A DNA stretch of 64,000 nucleotides from Variovorax boronicumulans (GCF_029892485.1 NZ_JARXVG010000009.1:232583-296582), one strand, 5' to 3'; shown: positions 15,865 to 24,520, numbered from the stretch's first letter. The notes: a model not told the origin generated them from the letters alone. Made by a program: numbers and translations.

Positions 15865-18219
15865 ATGCCCTCCTCTCCCGACGACCTCACGCTGCTCGAT
15901 GCCTGGTGGCGCGCCGCCAACTACCTCTCGGCGGGACAGATCTACCTGATGGGCAACCCTTTGCTGCACGAGAAACTTACGCTTTCGCACATCAAGCCGC
16001 GGCTGCTGGGGCACTGGGGCACGACGCCGGGCCTGAACTTCATCTACGCGCACATGAATCGCGCCATCAACGCACGCGATCTCGATGCGATCTTCATCGC
16101 GGGCCCCGGCCATGGCGGGCCGGGCGTGGTGGCCAACACCTATCTCGAAGGCACCTACAGCGAGGTGTACCCGGCCATCGGCCAGGACGCCGAAGGCCTG
16201 CAGCGGCTGTTCACGCAGTTCTCGTTTCCCGGCGGCATTCCGAGCCACGTCGCGCCGGAAACGCCCGGCTCCATCCACGAAGGCGGCGAGCTGGGCTATT
16301 CGCTGCTGCATGCCTACGGCGCGGTGTTCGACAACCCGTCGCTGCTGGCCTGCTGCGTGATCGGCGACGGCGAAGCCGAGACCGGAGCGCTCGCGGCGAG
16401 CTGGCATTCCAACAAGTTCCTGAACCCCGCGCGCGACGGCGCGGTGCTGCCGATCCTGCATCTGAACGGCTACAAGATCGCCGGCCCCACCGTGCTGGCG
16501 CGCATCGAGGAAGAAGAACTCACGCAGCTGCTGCGCGGCTACGGCCACGAGCCGTATTTCGTGGTGGGCGACGAGCCCATGGCCATGCACACGCAGATGG
16601 CGGCCGTGATGGACACCGCGCTCGACAGCATCCGCGCCATCCAGGCGAACGCCCGCAAGAACGGCTTTCACACCCGGCCGCGCTGGCCGATGATCGTGCT
16701 GCGCTCCCCCAAGGGCTGGACCGGGCCGCGCGAGGTGGACGGCCTGCAGATCGAGGGCACCTTCCGTGCGCACCAGGTGCCGCTCGCGGATTTCGCCAGG
16801 AAACCGGGCCACGTCGAACTGCTCGAACAATGGCTGCGCAGCTACCGTCCTGAAACGCTGTTCGATGCGCGCGGCGCCCTGCGTCCCGAGATCGCGGCGC
16901 TCTCACCTCAAGGCCGGCGCCGCATGAGCGCCAACCCGCATGCCAACGGCGGGTTGCTGCTCAAAGACCTGGCGATGCCGCCCTTTCGCGCACACGCCGT
17001 GCCCGTGACAGCACCCGGTGCGATCGATGCCGAGGCCACGCGCGTGGCGGGCGAGTTCCTGCGCGAAGTGATGCGCGCCAGTGCGCAAGACCGCAACTTC
17101 CGGGTGATGGGCCCGGACGAGACCGCGTCGAACCGCCTGGGCGCCCTGTTCGAGGTGACAGGGCGCGCAACGACAGCCCAGGTCTGGCCCGGCGACGACC
17201 ACCTCTCGCCCGATGGCCGGGTGATGGAAGTGCTGAGCGAGCATCTGTGCCAGGGTTGGCTCGAAGGCTATCTGCTGACCGGCCGGCATGGCTTCTTCTC
17301 GTGCTACGAGGCCTTCATCCACATCATCGATTCGATGTTCAACCAGCACGCCAAGTGGCTCAAGGTGGCGCGCGGCATCGGCTGGCGTCGGCCGATCGCC
17401 TCGTTGAACTACCTGCTCACGAGCCACGTCTGGCGGCAGGACCACAACGGTTTCAGCCACCAGGACCCGGGCTTTCTGGATCACGTGGTGAACAAGAAGG
17501 CCGAGGTCGTTCGCGTGTACCTGCCGCCGGACGCCAACACCCTGCTGTCGGTGGTGGACCATTGCCTGCGCAGCCGCAACTACGTGAACGTCATCGTGGC
17601 CGGCAAGCAGCCCGCGCCCCAATGGCTGGACATCGAGGCCGCCACGCGCCACTGCACCACGGGCCTGGGCATCTGGGACTGGGCCAGCAACGACGAAGGC
17701 GACACGCCCGACGTGGTGATGGCCTGTGCGGGCGACGTGCCCACGCTGGAGACGATGGCGGCCGTCCACCTGCTGCGCGAGCACGTACCGGCAATGAAAG
17801 TGCGGGTGGTGAACGTGGTCGACCTGATGGCGCTGCAGTCGCCCGAGGCGCACCCTCATGGCCTCTCGGATGCCGATTTCGACGCCATCTTCACGACCGA
17901 CAGGCCGGTGATCTTCGCGTTCCACGGCTACCCGGCGCTCATCCACCGGCTCATCTACAAGCGGCGCAACCACCCGGGCTTCCACGTCCACGGCTACTGC
18001 GAGGAAGGCACCACCACCACGCCCTTCGACATGACGGTGCTCAACCGCCTCGACCGCTTCCACCTGGCCGCCGATGCCATCGCGCGCGTGCCGCGCCTGG
18101 GCGACAGCACAGGCCACGTGCAGCAGCACCTGCGCGACAAGCTGCTGGAGCACCGCGCCTACATCACCCGCCACGGCCAGGACATGCCGGAGATCGAAAA
18201 CTGGCGCTGGACGCGATAG
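15865..18219 (+). CDS. xfp: Phosphoketolase (xylulose-5-phosphate/fructose-6-phosphate)
   Basis: 784-aa thiamine-diphosphate enzyme, full length. It splits xylulose 5-phosphate or fructose 6-phosphate to acetyl phosphate and a smaller sugar phosphate, conserving carbon. Family motifs are present: an early WWRAANYLSAGQIYL segment, GHGGPG, the SFPGGIPSH loop, VIGDGEAETG (ThDP and metal site) and, in the C-terminal half, FSCYEAF and the QDHNGFSHQDPGF segment. ATG 15865 (MPSSPDD) is taken as start; an upstream in-frame TTG lies inside the Fnr box. No acetate kinase or phosphotransacetylase is in the window, so the fate of acetyl phosphate is open. Low-oxygen induction is inferred from the box. 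Confidence 0.94.
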   Translation: MPSSPDDLTLLDAWWRAANYLSAGQIYLMGNPLLHEKLTLSHIKPRLLGHWGTTPGLNFIYAHMNRAINARDLDAIFIAGPGHGGPGVVANTYLEGTYSEVYPAIGQDAEGLQRLFTQFSFPGGIPSHVAPETPGSIHEGGELGYSLLHAYGAVFDNPSLLACCVIGDGEAETGALAASWHSNKFLNPARDGAVLPILHLNGYKIAGPTVLARIEEEELTQLLRGYGHEPYFVVGDEPMAMHTQMAAVMDTALDSIRAIQANARKNGFHTRPRWPMIVLRSPKGWTGPREVDGLQIEGTFRAHQVPLADFARKPGHVELLEQWLRSYRPETLFDARGALRPEIAALSPQGRRRMSANPHANGGLLLKDLAMPPFRAHAVPVTAPGAIDAEATRVAGEFLREVMRASAQDRNFRVMGPDETASNRLGALFEVTGRATTAQVWPGDDHLSPDGRVMEVLSEHLCQGWLEGYLLTGRHGFFSCYEAFIHIIDSMFNQHAKWLKVARGIGWRRPIASLNYLLTSHVWRQDHNGFSHQDPGFLDHVVNKKAEVVRVYLPPDANTLLSVVDHCLRSRNYVNVIVAGKQPAPQWLDIEAATRHCTTGLGIWDWASNDEGDTPDVVMACAGDVPTLETMAAVHLLREHVPAMKVRVVNVVDLMALQSPEAHPHGLSDADFDAIFTTDRPVIFAFHGYPALIHRLIYKRRNHPGFHVHGYCEEGTTTTPFDMTVLNRLDRFHLAADAIARVPRLGDSTGHVQQHLRDKLLEHRAYITRHGQDMPEIENWRWTR

Positions 18220-18284
18220 CCGTCGGCAAGGCCGCGAGAAGCACCGCAGCCGAAGCTTGCGTGCTACCCTGACCTGGATCCAGG

Positions 18285-18297
18285 ATGTTGACAACAT
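18285..18297 (+). promoter_or_regulatory. Dyad upstream of the OmpR-type regulator
   Basis: ATGTTGACAACAT is a perfect 6-1-6 inverted repeat 26 bases before the ATG at 18323 and includes a TTGACA -35-like hexamer. No good -10 hexamer stands 16-18 bases away. It could be an autoregulatory site of the two-component genes that follow. Confidence 0.3.
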
Positions 18298-18322
18298 TCG
18301 TGCTCCATATCCTTGCCCACGC

Positions 18323-19060
18323 ATGAAACCTGCCTCTCACATCGCGGTTCTCGACGACGAGGTCGATATCACGCTGCTGCTGGCCAACTACCTGCAGGGC
18401 CACGGCTTTCGCGTCACCCAGGTGCACAACGGCCGGGCCCTCATGACGCTGATGGAGTCCGATCCCGCCGACCTCGTGCTGCTCGACCTGGGCCTTCCCG
18501 GTGAAGACGGCTTCTCGATCGCGCGGCGGATGCGCGAGAGCTGGCGCTGCGGCCTCGTCATCGTCACCGGCCGGGGCGATGCGGTGGACAAGGTGGTGGG
18601 CCTGGAGGTGGGTGCCGACGACTACGTGACCAAGCCCTTCGACCTGCGCGAACTGGTCGCTCGCGTGAAGGCGGTGCTGAGGCGGCTGACGCCCGAGCCG
18701 CCTCTCTCCGCGGCGCCCGCGGCACCTGCCGCAGCCTCCGCGGACAAGCTGCGTTTCGCCGGCTGGCAACTCGACACCGCCGCGCGCAGCCTCAGGAATC
18801 CGCAAGGCGAGGAAGTGACCCTGACTGGTGGCGAGTTCGACCTGCTGCAGGCCTTCGCCCGCCACCCCGGCCGCGTGCTGTCGCGCGACTTCCTGCTGGA
18901 GCAGACACGCGGACGCGAAGCCGCGCCCTTCGACCGCACGATCGACGTGCAGGTCGGACGCCTGCGCAAGAAGATCGAGGCAGATGCGGACGACCCGCAG
19001 CTCATCAAGTCGGTGCGAGGCGCCGGCTACATCCTGACCCCACCGGTCTCCCATGGTTGA
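18323..19060 (+). CDS. OmpR-family response regulator
   Basis: 245 aa. The receiver begins HIAVLDDEVD, with acceptor Asp55 in LVLLDLGLPGEDG and the conserved Lys in DDYVTKPFDLREL. An Ala/Pro-rich linker of about 20 residues leads to the winged-helix DNA-binding domain (GGEFDLLQAFARHPGRVLSR, then DVQVGRLRKKIE and VRGAGYIL). The stop overlaps the start of the hybrid kinase by eight bases, so the two are a cognate pair. No Fnr-type box is seen before it; a 13-bp dyad is. Targets are unknown but the position, between phosphoketolase and the Crp/Fnr gene, suggests a role in the same low-oxygen programme. Confidence 0.92.
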   Translation: MKPASHIAVLDDEVDITLLLANYLQGHGFRVTQVHNGRALMTLMESDPADLVLLDLGLPGEDGFSIARRMRESWRCGLVIVTGRGDAVDKVVGLEVGADDYVTKPFDLRELVARVKAVLRRLTPEPPLSAAPAAPAAASADKLRFAGWQLDTAARSLRNPQGEEVTLTGGEFDLLQAFARHPGRVLSRDFLLEQTRGREAAPFDRTIDVQVGRLRKKIEADADDPQLIKSVRGAGYILTPPVSHG

Positions 19061-21167
19061 CGCCGCGGACAACCCGCCCTTCCTGCCCGACATACCCATC
19101 CAGGGGTTGCCCTCGGGCATCGAGGAAGGCAGCGTCTTCCGCTCGCTCTTCATCGCCTACCCGGATTCGCTGCTGCTGGTGGACCAGTCGGGCAGCATCA
19201 TGATGGCGAACCCTTCGGCCGCCGCGCTGCTGGGCTACTCGGTGGGCGAACTGGTGGGCCTGAACGTCGACGTGATGGTGCCCGACAGCATTCGCCCGCG
19301 CCATGCCTCGTACCGCGAAGCCTACGGCCGCGCGCCCCGCGCTCGCCCCATGGGCACGCACATGGAGCTGGCGGCCAAGCGCAAGGACGGCAGCGAGGTC
19401 ATGGTCGAGATCGCGCTCAGCCCGCTGCAGAGCCATGGGCTGCCTTTCGTGGTGGCGGCCATCCGCGACATCGGTGCCTACCCGCGCGTCAAGCAGGCGC
19501 TGCAACGCGCCCGCTACAGCGAGCACCTGGCGCAACTGGGCCGCCTCGCGGTGGACACGCGCGACCTGCAGGTCGTGCTCCAGCACGTGCCGGAAATCAT
19601 CACCACCGCCCTGCAGGTCGAGGTTGCCGTGGTGTGGCTGCTCGATGGCAACCGCCTCGAATTCAAGGTGGCCAGCGGCGTCGGCCTGCTTGCCGGCGAG
19701 GAAATAGGAGCGCGCGTTGCCAACCGGCCGGATACGCCGCCCGGCTTCGTGTTCGCCCAGGGGCGTCCGGTGGTGGTGCCCGACTACCGCCTGGAGCATC
19801 GCTTCGAGGTGCCCCGGGCGTATCTGGAAACCGGCCTGGTGAGCGCGCTGGCCGTGCCGCTGAGCGACCGTGGGCGCGTGATCGGCATGCTGTCGGTGCG
19901 CTCCAAGGAATCCAGGCGCTTCGGCGACGAGGAGGTTCGCTTTCTCGAATCGCTGTCCAACCTGCTGGCCACCAGCCTGCAGCGCGTGCAGACCGAAGAG
20001 GCGCTGAGCCATGCGCAGCGCCTGGAGAGCGTCGGCCAGCTCACGGGTGGCATCGCGCACGACTTCAACAACCTGCTGACCGTCATCCAGGGCAACCTCC
20101 AGGTGCTCGAAGAGTTGCCCGCGCTTGCACAGGACGCTCATGCGCAGCAGCTGGTGAGCGCTGCCACGCGCGCCACGCGGCGCGGTGCCGAACTGACCGG
20201 CAAGCTGCTGGCGTTCTCGCGGCGGCAGATGCTGCAGCCCAGCGCCGTCGACACGCGGGCGCTGCTGCATTCGCTGGCCGACATGCTGCGCCGCACGCTG
20301 GACCAGCGCATCCGCATCGAGATCGATACCGCGCCGGGCTGTCCGCCCGTGACCGCCGACCCGGGACAACTGGAGTCCGCGCTGCTCAACATCGCGATCA
20401 ACGCGCGCGATGCCATGCCCGAGGGCGGCGCGCTTCGCTTTCGCACCGAGCTGTGCGGTGCGCTGCCGGCAGCCCTGCGCAGCGACCGCAACGACCCGAA
20501 CAGCGATGCCGCCGCGCGCTTCGTCGCCATCTCCATCGCCGACAGCGGCACGGGCATGTCCGAAGACGTGAAGGAGCGCGCCTTCGAGCCCTTCTTCACC
20601 ACCAAGGAAGCGGGCCGCGGCACGGGCCTCGGCCTGAGCACTGTGTATGGATTCGCCAACCAGTCCCGCGGCGCCGTCGCGATCGACAGCAAGCCGGGCC
20701 ATGGCACCACGGTGACGCTCTACCTGCCGTACCACGAAGATGCCCGCCCGTCGGCCGCCATGGAAGAGCCCGCCGACGAAACGATTCCGCCCGGACTTCT
20801 TGTCATGCTGGTGGAAGACGACGCGGAGGTCCGCAAGATGGTGGAGACCTTTCTCGCGACGCTGGGCTGCGAGGTGGTCGCGGTTGCCACGGCCGAGCAG
20901 GCGCTCTCCACGCTGGACGAAGGCGTCGGGCCCGTCGACCTGCTGCTCAGCGACATCGCCCTGGGTGCCGGCATTCGCGGCACGCGGCTGGCGGCCGAGG
21001 TGCAGCGGCGGTTTCCGCAAATGGCGGTGCTGCTGATGTCGGGCTTCTCGTCGGAACTGCTGGATGCCGACCGCGAGGTGCCGCAGAACTGGGAGCTGCT
21101 GCGCAAGCCCTACTCGCGATCCGAACTGGCGCAGGCCATGGCGAAGGTGCTGGCCAACCGCGACTGA
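19053..21167 (+). CDS. PAS-GAF hybrid sensor histidine kinase
   Basis: 704 aa, no membrane spans, so a cytosolic sensor. Order: PAS domain (about 28-140), GAF domain (about 165-315), HisKA with GGIAHDFNNLL (His336), HATPase (GTGMSEDVKERAFEPFFTTKE and GTGLGLSTVYGF), and a C-terminal receiver with Asp634 (LLLSDIAL). The PAS region carries a histidine (His84, in RPRHASY) that lines up without gaps with haem-ligand His200 of Bradyrhizobium FixL, up to a shared KR-DG motif 25 residues on. The distal FixL residues Arg206 and Arg220 are not conserved. Haem and oxygen sensing are therefore possible but unproven. It overlaps the OmpR-type regulator gene. Confidence 0.9.
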   Translation: MVDAADNPPFLPDIPIQGLPSGIEEGSVFRSLFIAYPDSLLLVDQSGSIMMANPSAAALLGYSVGELVGLNVDVMVPDSIRPRHASYREAYGRAPRARPMGTHMELAAKRKDGSEVMVEIALSPLQSHGLPFVVAAIRDIGAYPRVKQALQRARYSEHLAQLGRLAVDTRDLQVVLQHVPEIITTALQVEVAVVWLLDGNRLEFKVASGVGLLAGEEIGARVANRPDTPPGFVFAQGRPVVVPDYRLEHRFEVPRAYLETGLVSALAVPLSDRGRVIGMLSVRSKESRRFGDEEVRFLESLSNLLATSLQRVQTEEALSHAQRLESVGQLTGGIAHDFNNLLTVIQGNLQVLEELPALAQDAHAQQLVSAATRATRRGAELTGKLLAFSRRQMLQPSAVDTRALLHSLADMLRRTLDQRIRIEIDTAPGCPPVTADPGQLESALLNIAINARDAMPEGGALRFRTELCGALPAALRSDRNDPNSDAAARFVAISIADSGTGMSEDVKERAFEPFFTTKEAGRGTGLGLSTVYGFANQSRGAVAIDSKPGHGTTVTLYLPYHEDARPSAAMEEPADETIPPGLLVMLVEDDAEVRKMVETFLATLGCEVVAVATAEQALSTLDEGVGPVDLLLSDIALGAGIRGTRLAAEVQRRFPQMAVLLMSGFSSELLDADREVPQNWELLRKPYSRSELAQAMAKVLANRD

Positions 21168-21189
21168 AATTGCGCGGGACGGGGCCGCC

Positions 21190-21966
21190 TTACTGGAGCA
21201 TGGCGGGTGCACGCACCATGGCAGGCGCCAGCGCGGGGGCCAGGCAACGCTGCACGAATGCCGCGAGCGCGCCCACATCGGGGATCTGCACATCGCGCCG
21301 CCCCTTCGTCGCGAACCCGATGACCTTGTCGCGCGCCAGCCGCGAGAGCGCGCGGCTCACGCTTTCGAGCGTCATGCCCAGGTAGTTGCCGATCTCGGCG
21401 CGCGTCATGCGCAGCGTGATCTCGTCGGTGCGCATGCCGCGCTCGGCCAGCGACTCGGCCCAATGGCGCAGGAACTCGGCCACGCGCGCATCGGCGGGCA
21501 GCGTGCAGACGGACATCAGCGAGTCCCGGTCATGCGAGATCTCGAGGCTCATGGCGGTGTGCAGGACCTGCAGCAAGGCGGGGTGCGCCGCACAGGCGGC
21601 CAGCAGGGCGTCGTACGACACCGCCCAGATCTCGCCGGTGTCCATGGCCACCGCATCGCACGAGTAGCGGCTGCCCGCGATGCCGTCGAAGCCGAGCCAG
21701 TCGCCGCGGAACTTCAGGCCCGCCACCTGCTCGCGCCCATCGGCCGAGAGATTCACGATCTTGAAGAAGCCCGAATTCAGGATGTAGAGGTTGCCGAAGC
21801 GCTCGCCGGCCTGGTAGATCACGTCGCCCGTATGCACCACACGGCGCTGCGGCTTGAGCTTCTCGCACAGGAGCTTCAGCGTGTCGGCCGTTTGCCGGCC
21901 CGCGCACTCGCTGCCGATGGGTGGCAGGACCGGTGCGGTCTTCGTGAGGGTGGCGGTGTTGAGCAT
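21190..21966 (-). CDS. Crp/Fnr-family regulator with Fnr-type recognition helix, no Fnr cysteine set
   Basis: 258 aa: cyclic-nucleotide-fold sensor domain, dimer helix and C-terminal helix-turn-helix. The recognition helix LGMTLESVSRALSRL has Glu201, Ser204 and Arg205, the E--SR pattern that reads TTGAT/TTGC-type half-sites. Canonical Fnr iron-sulfur ligands are absent: only Cys21 and Cys34 lie in the N-terminal part, and the place of Fnr Cys122 is a tryptophan (Trp114, in GEIWAV). That is more like FixK or Dnr than Fnr. It is convergent with the hybrid kinase (22 bases between stops). It is the obvious local candidate to bind the many boxes here. An Fnr with true cysteines may exist elsewhere in the genome. 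Confidence 0.9.
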   Translation of the reverse strand: MLNTATLTKTAPVLPPIGSECAGRQTADTLKLLCEKLKPQRRVVHTGDVIYQAGERFGNLYILNSGFFKIVNLSADGREQVAGLKFRGDWLGFDGIAGSRYSCDAVAMDTGEIWAVSYDALLAACAAHPALLQVLHTAMSLEISHDRDSLMSVCTLPADARVAEFLRHWAESLAERGMRTDEITLRMTRAEIGNYLGMTLESVSRALSRLARDKVIGFATKGRRDVQIPDVGALAAFVQRCLAPALAPAMVRAPAMLQ

Positions 21967-22136
21967 CTGGAATCCTCGGGTGGTCTGTCGCGTGTCGATG
22001 GATGGATGCTAGGAAGCCACCGGCAATGCAATGACAACGGCCGGAATCGGTGGGTAACGCTCGGTGAATGCAGTGTGTCCGGCGTGTATCGACGACCTGT
22101 GGCGCGCAGCAAGCCATGGGGCCATGGGCCCGCGCC

Positions 22137-22150
22137 TTGACCTGCATCAA
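22137..22150 (+). promoter_or_regulatory. Fnr/FixK-like box upstream of OTCase-like gene
   Basis: TTGACCTGCATCAA, one mismatch from TTGAT-N4-ATCAA, centred about 60 bases before ATG 22204. It also lies about 170 bases upstream of the divergent Crp/Fnr gene. Confidence 0.65.
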
Positions 22151-22203
22151 ATCCGGGAGCGCCGCTGTCCCTAACCTCGGCAGGTCACATACCGACCATT
22201 GCC

Positions 22204-22707
22204 ATGCCCCTCCCTCAAAAGATCCGTGCCCCGGAGCCCGTGCCGCAGCTCTCGCCGCTGAAGGTGACGAGCCTGCTGTGCCGTGCGCGGCTGCTCCAGC
22301 ACGCCGCGCTGGAGGGGAACACGCCCCGGCTGCTGCGCGGCAAGAACCTGGGGCTGCTGTGCGACACGCCGCCCGACGAAGCGCAGGCACTGTTTCTGCG
22401 CGCCGCCGAGGAACTGGGCGCACGTGTGGCCGTCATGCGCTCGGGCATGTCGCTGCTGGATGCGCCGCAGGAGGTGCAGCACACCGCCCGCATGCTCGGC
22501 CGTCTCTACGACGCGGTGGAATGCCAGGGGCTGGACCCAGGGTTGGTGCTGTGCATCGGCCAGCACGCCGGGATCCCCGTCTTCGACGGCGCCGCAACGA
22601 AAGGCCATTCCGCGGACCGCCTGGCCGAATTGCTCGGCGACCGGACCCCGCTGGCGGACAACCGGCGCTTCGTGCTCCAGGCGCTGCTGCTCGAAGCCAT
22701 CGCCTGA
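22204..22707 (+). CDS. Half-length ornithine-carbamoyltransferase-like protein without the carbamoyl-phosphate motif
   Basis: 167 aa resembling only the N-terminal, carbamoyl-phosphate domain of OTCase. Landmarks: LLRGKNLGLLCD (43-54; OTCase has LLRGKNIALIFE), LGARVAVMRSG, HTARMLGRLYDAV (93-105; OTCase DTARVLGRMYDGI), AGIPVFDGA and a His at 135 where OTCase has HPTQ. The STRTR motif that binds carbamoyl phosphate is replaced by PPDEA (56-60), and the ornithine-binding second domain is absent. So it should not catalyse the OTCase reaction. It is not a broken gene: the frame is clean, with normal codon use and an Fnr-type box at the standard distance. A regulatory or scaffold role is a guess. 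Confidence 0.75.
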   Translation: MPLPQKIRAPEPVPQLSPLKVTSLLCRARLLQHAALEGNTPRLLRGKNLGLLCDTPPDEAQALFLRAAEELGARVAVMRSGMSLLDAPQEVQHTARMLGRLYDAVECQGLDPGLVLCIGQHAGIPVFDGAATKGHSADRLAELLGDRTPLADNRRFVLQALLLEAIA

Positions 22708-22746
22708 ACTCATCGCCTGCAATGCGTGCACCTGCCGCATGCGCGG

Positions 22747-22760
22747 TTGATACAGCGCAA
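22747..22760 (+). promoter_or_regulatory. Fnr/FixK-like box upstream of triple-BON gene
   Basis: TTGATACAGCGCAA combines a TTGAT and a CGCAA (inverse of TTGCG) half-site. Centre is about 106 bases before ATG 22860, farther than usual. Confidence 0.5.
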
Positions 22761-22859
22761 GTCGCCCGGGGCATGCGGTTTCTACAGTGAAAGCCACGGT
22801 CGCCGCCGGTTTCGCGCGGCGGCCGCCCGCCTCCATTCGTTCACTGCAAGGAATCACCC

Positions 22860-23513
22860 ATGAAGACCGATACCCAACTGCGCAACGATGTCCAGGCCGA
22901 ACTCAACTGGGCGCCCGAGGTCAAGGCCTCCGAGGTGGGCGTGATCGCCAAGGACGGTGTGGTCACCCTCACCGGCCATCTCGCCAGCCACGCGGAGAAG
23001 TACGCCGTCGAGCGCGCCGCACAGCGCGTGCACGGCGTCAAGGCGCTGGCCGTGGAACTGACCGTGAAGCTTCCTTTCGACAACCAGCGCACCGACGCCG
23101 ACATCGCCCTGGCGGCCGAGCGCGCACTCGCGTGGAACGTGCTCGTGCCCGACGACAAGGTCCACCCCATGATCGAAAAAGGCTGGCTCTCGCTGAACGG
23201 CGAAGTCGAGTGGGATTACCAGCGCAGCGCCGCCGAGAACGCCGTGCGCGACCTGATGGGCGTGACCGGCGTGTCTAACCTGGTGAAGGTCAAGCCGAAG
23301 GTGAGCCCCGCCGACGTCGAGAAGAAGATTCACGAAGCGCTTTCGCGCCAGGCCGAGCGCGAAGCCAACCGGCTCGCCATCACGGTCAACGGCTCGCAGG
23401 TCACCTTGCGCGGCACGGTCAACTCCTGGACCGAGCGCGATGCGGTGCAAGGCGCCGCATGGGCCACGCCGGGCGTCTCGGTGGTGGTGAACGACCTGCT
23501 CGTGGACGCCTGA
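22860..23513 (+). CDS. Protein with three BON domains
   Basis: 217-aa cytosolic protein (no signal peptide) built from three BON repeats: about residues 5-70 (VGVIAKDGVVTLTGHL), 77-145 (MIEKGWLSLNGEV) and 150-216 (AITVNGSQVTLRGTV). Proteins of this make-up are common next to universal stress genes in betaproteobacteria and are thought to act at the membrane or in osmotic stress, as OsmY does in the periplasm. AAGGAA precedes the ATG. It converges on the tandem usp gene, with 52 bases between stops. The first domain is close to the single BON protein at 14597. Confidence 0.9.
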   Translation: MKTDTQLRNDVQAELNWAPEVKASEVGVIAKDGVVTLTGHLASHAEKYAVERAAQRVHGVKALAVELTVKLPFDNQRTDADIALAAERALAWNVLVPDDKVHPMIEKGWLSLNGEVEWDYQRSAAENAVRDLMGVTGVSNLVKVKPKVSPADVEKKIHEALSRQAEREANRLAITVNGSQVTLRGTVNSWTERDAVQGAAWATPGVSVVVNDLLVDA

Positions 23514-23565
23514 GGAGCAGCTCGCCGCGCTGGACACCGGTGGCGGTGCCGGCGCATCGGGGGCC

Positions 23566-24390
23566 TCAGTGCGACATCAGCACCGGCAGCGTCATCCACT
23601 GCAGGATCGACAGCGTCGCGCCGCCCAGCACCCATTCGCGTGCCCGGCTGTGGCCATAGCAGCCCATCACCAGCAGGTCCGAACCCAGGTCTGCGGCGAA
23701 GGACAGCAGCTTGTTGCCGACGTCATCGTCCTTGTTGCCGCCGGCGTGCGGCGTGATGTTCTGAACGCCTTGCATCCGCAGGTAGTCCTGCAGGCGCTCG
23801 AGCGATGCCTCCGCGTCTTCGCCGTAGGCCACGGCATGCACCCGGGGCGCCTTGCGCAACCACGGCAGCGCGGCGGTCACGGCGCGCGCGGACTCGCGTG
23901 TTTCCTTCCATGCCACCAGCACGTTGCGGCCGATGGGACCGACCGGCCCTGCATAGGGCAGCACGAGCGCGGGACGGCCGCTTTGCACCAGCGTGCTGGC
24001 CAGGAAATCGCCGGGGAGCTCACCGTCCATCGGATCGTTCCGGTCGCGCTGGCCCAGGATCATCAGGTCGGCGTAGAGCGCGCGCCGCGCGAATCCCCAC
24101 GGGCCGTCGCTCTCGGGTTCCGCCCAGTGCATGCGCTGCGAGCCCGCGCTGTGCGCCGCGAAGGTGGCTTGCATCCTGTCGTGCGCGGCCTTGTCGATCT
24201 CCTGCATGATCGCCACGGCCTCGGCCGCAGCCTCGATGGAAAACGGATAGCGCATGAGCGCGGACAGGGTGCACGGCAGGCCGGCCACCTCGGCATCGAA
24301 GGTCTCCGCGAGCTGGCGGGCCAACTGGATGCGCTCCACCGTACGGGCCGAACCGTCGAGGTGAAGCAGGATGGATTTGGGGGTCAGCAT
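23566..24390 (-). CDS. Tandem-domain universal stress protein
   Basis: 274 aa with two Usp domains. The first opens MLTPKSILLHLDGSARTVERIQLA and runs to about residue 150; its nucleotide-binding end is degenerate (LMILGQRDRND). The second opens NVLVAWKETRESARAV and ends with LVMGCYGHSRAREWVLGGATLSIL and LPVLMSH, a good binding loop. Start 24390 has AGGAG upstream. A TTGCG-N4-ATCAA box is centred about 70 bases before the start. Double-domain Usp proteins of this kind are typical of Fnr/Anr regulons in proteobacteria. Confidence 0.92.
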   Translation of the reverse strand: MLTPKSILLHLDGSARTVERIQLARQLAETFDAEVAGLPCTLSALMRYPFSIEAAAEAVAIMQEIDKAAHDRMQATFAAHSAGSQRMHWAEPESDGPWGFARRALYADLMILGQRDRNDPMDGELPGDFLASTLVQSGRPALVLPYAGPVGPIGRNVLVAWKETRESARAVTAALPWLRKAPRVHAVAYGEDAEASLERLQDYLRMQGVQNITPHAGGNKDDDVGNKLLSFAADLGSDLLVMGCYGHSRAREWVLGGATLSILQWMTLPVLMSH

Positions 24391-24453
24391 GAGGGCTCCT
24401 TGGACTGGCGGAATGCGATGCGCCCACCTTAGGCCCGCGCATCCGACGCGGCC

Positions 24454-24467
24454 TTGCGCTGGATCAA
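24454..24467 (-). promoter_or_regulatory. Fnr/FixK-like box upstream of tandem usp
   Basis: TTGCGCTGGATCAA, with the TTGCG half-site variant, centred about 70 bases before ATG 24390. The TauE/SafE-like gene ends at 24521, just upstream. Confidence 0.6.
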
Positions 24468-24520
24468 CCGCCCGAAAGCTGCGGGCATGGTGCGGAAACT
24501 CGCACAGGTCCCCGCCTGGC

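Noticed and set aside
18288..18313. TTGACA as a sigma-70 -35 element before the OmpR-type regulator
   Set aside because: No acceptable -10 hexamer at 16-18 bases; kept only as a dyad.
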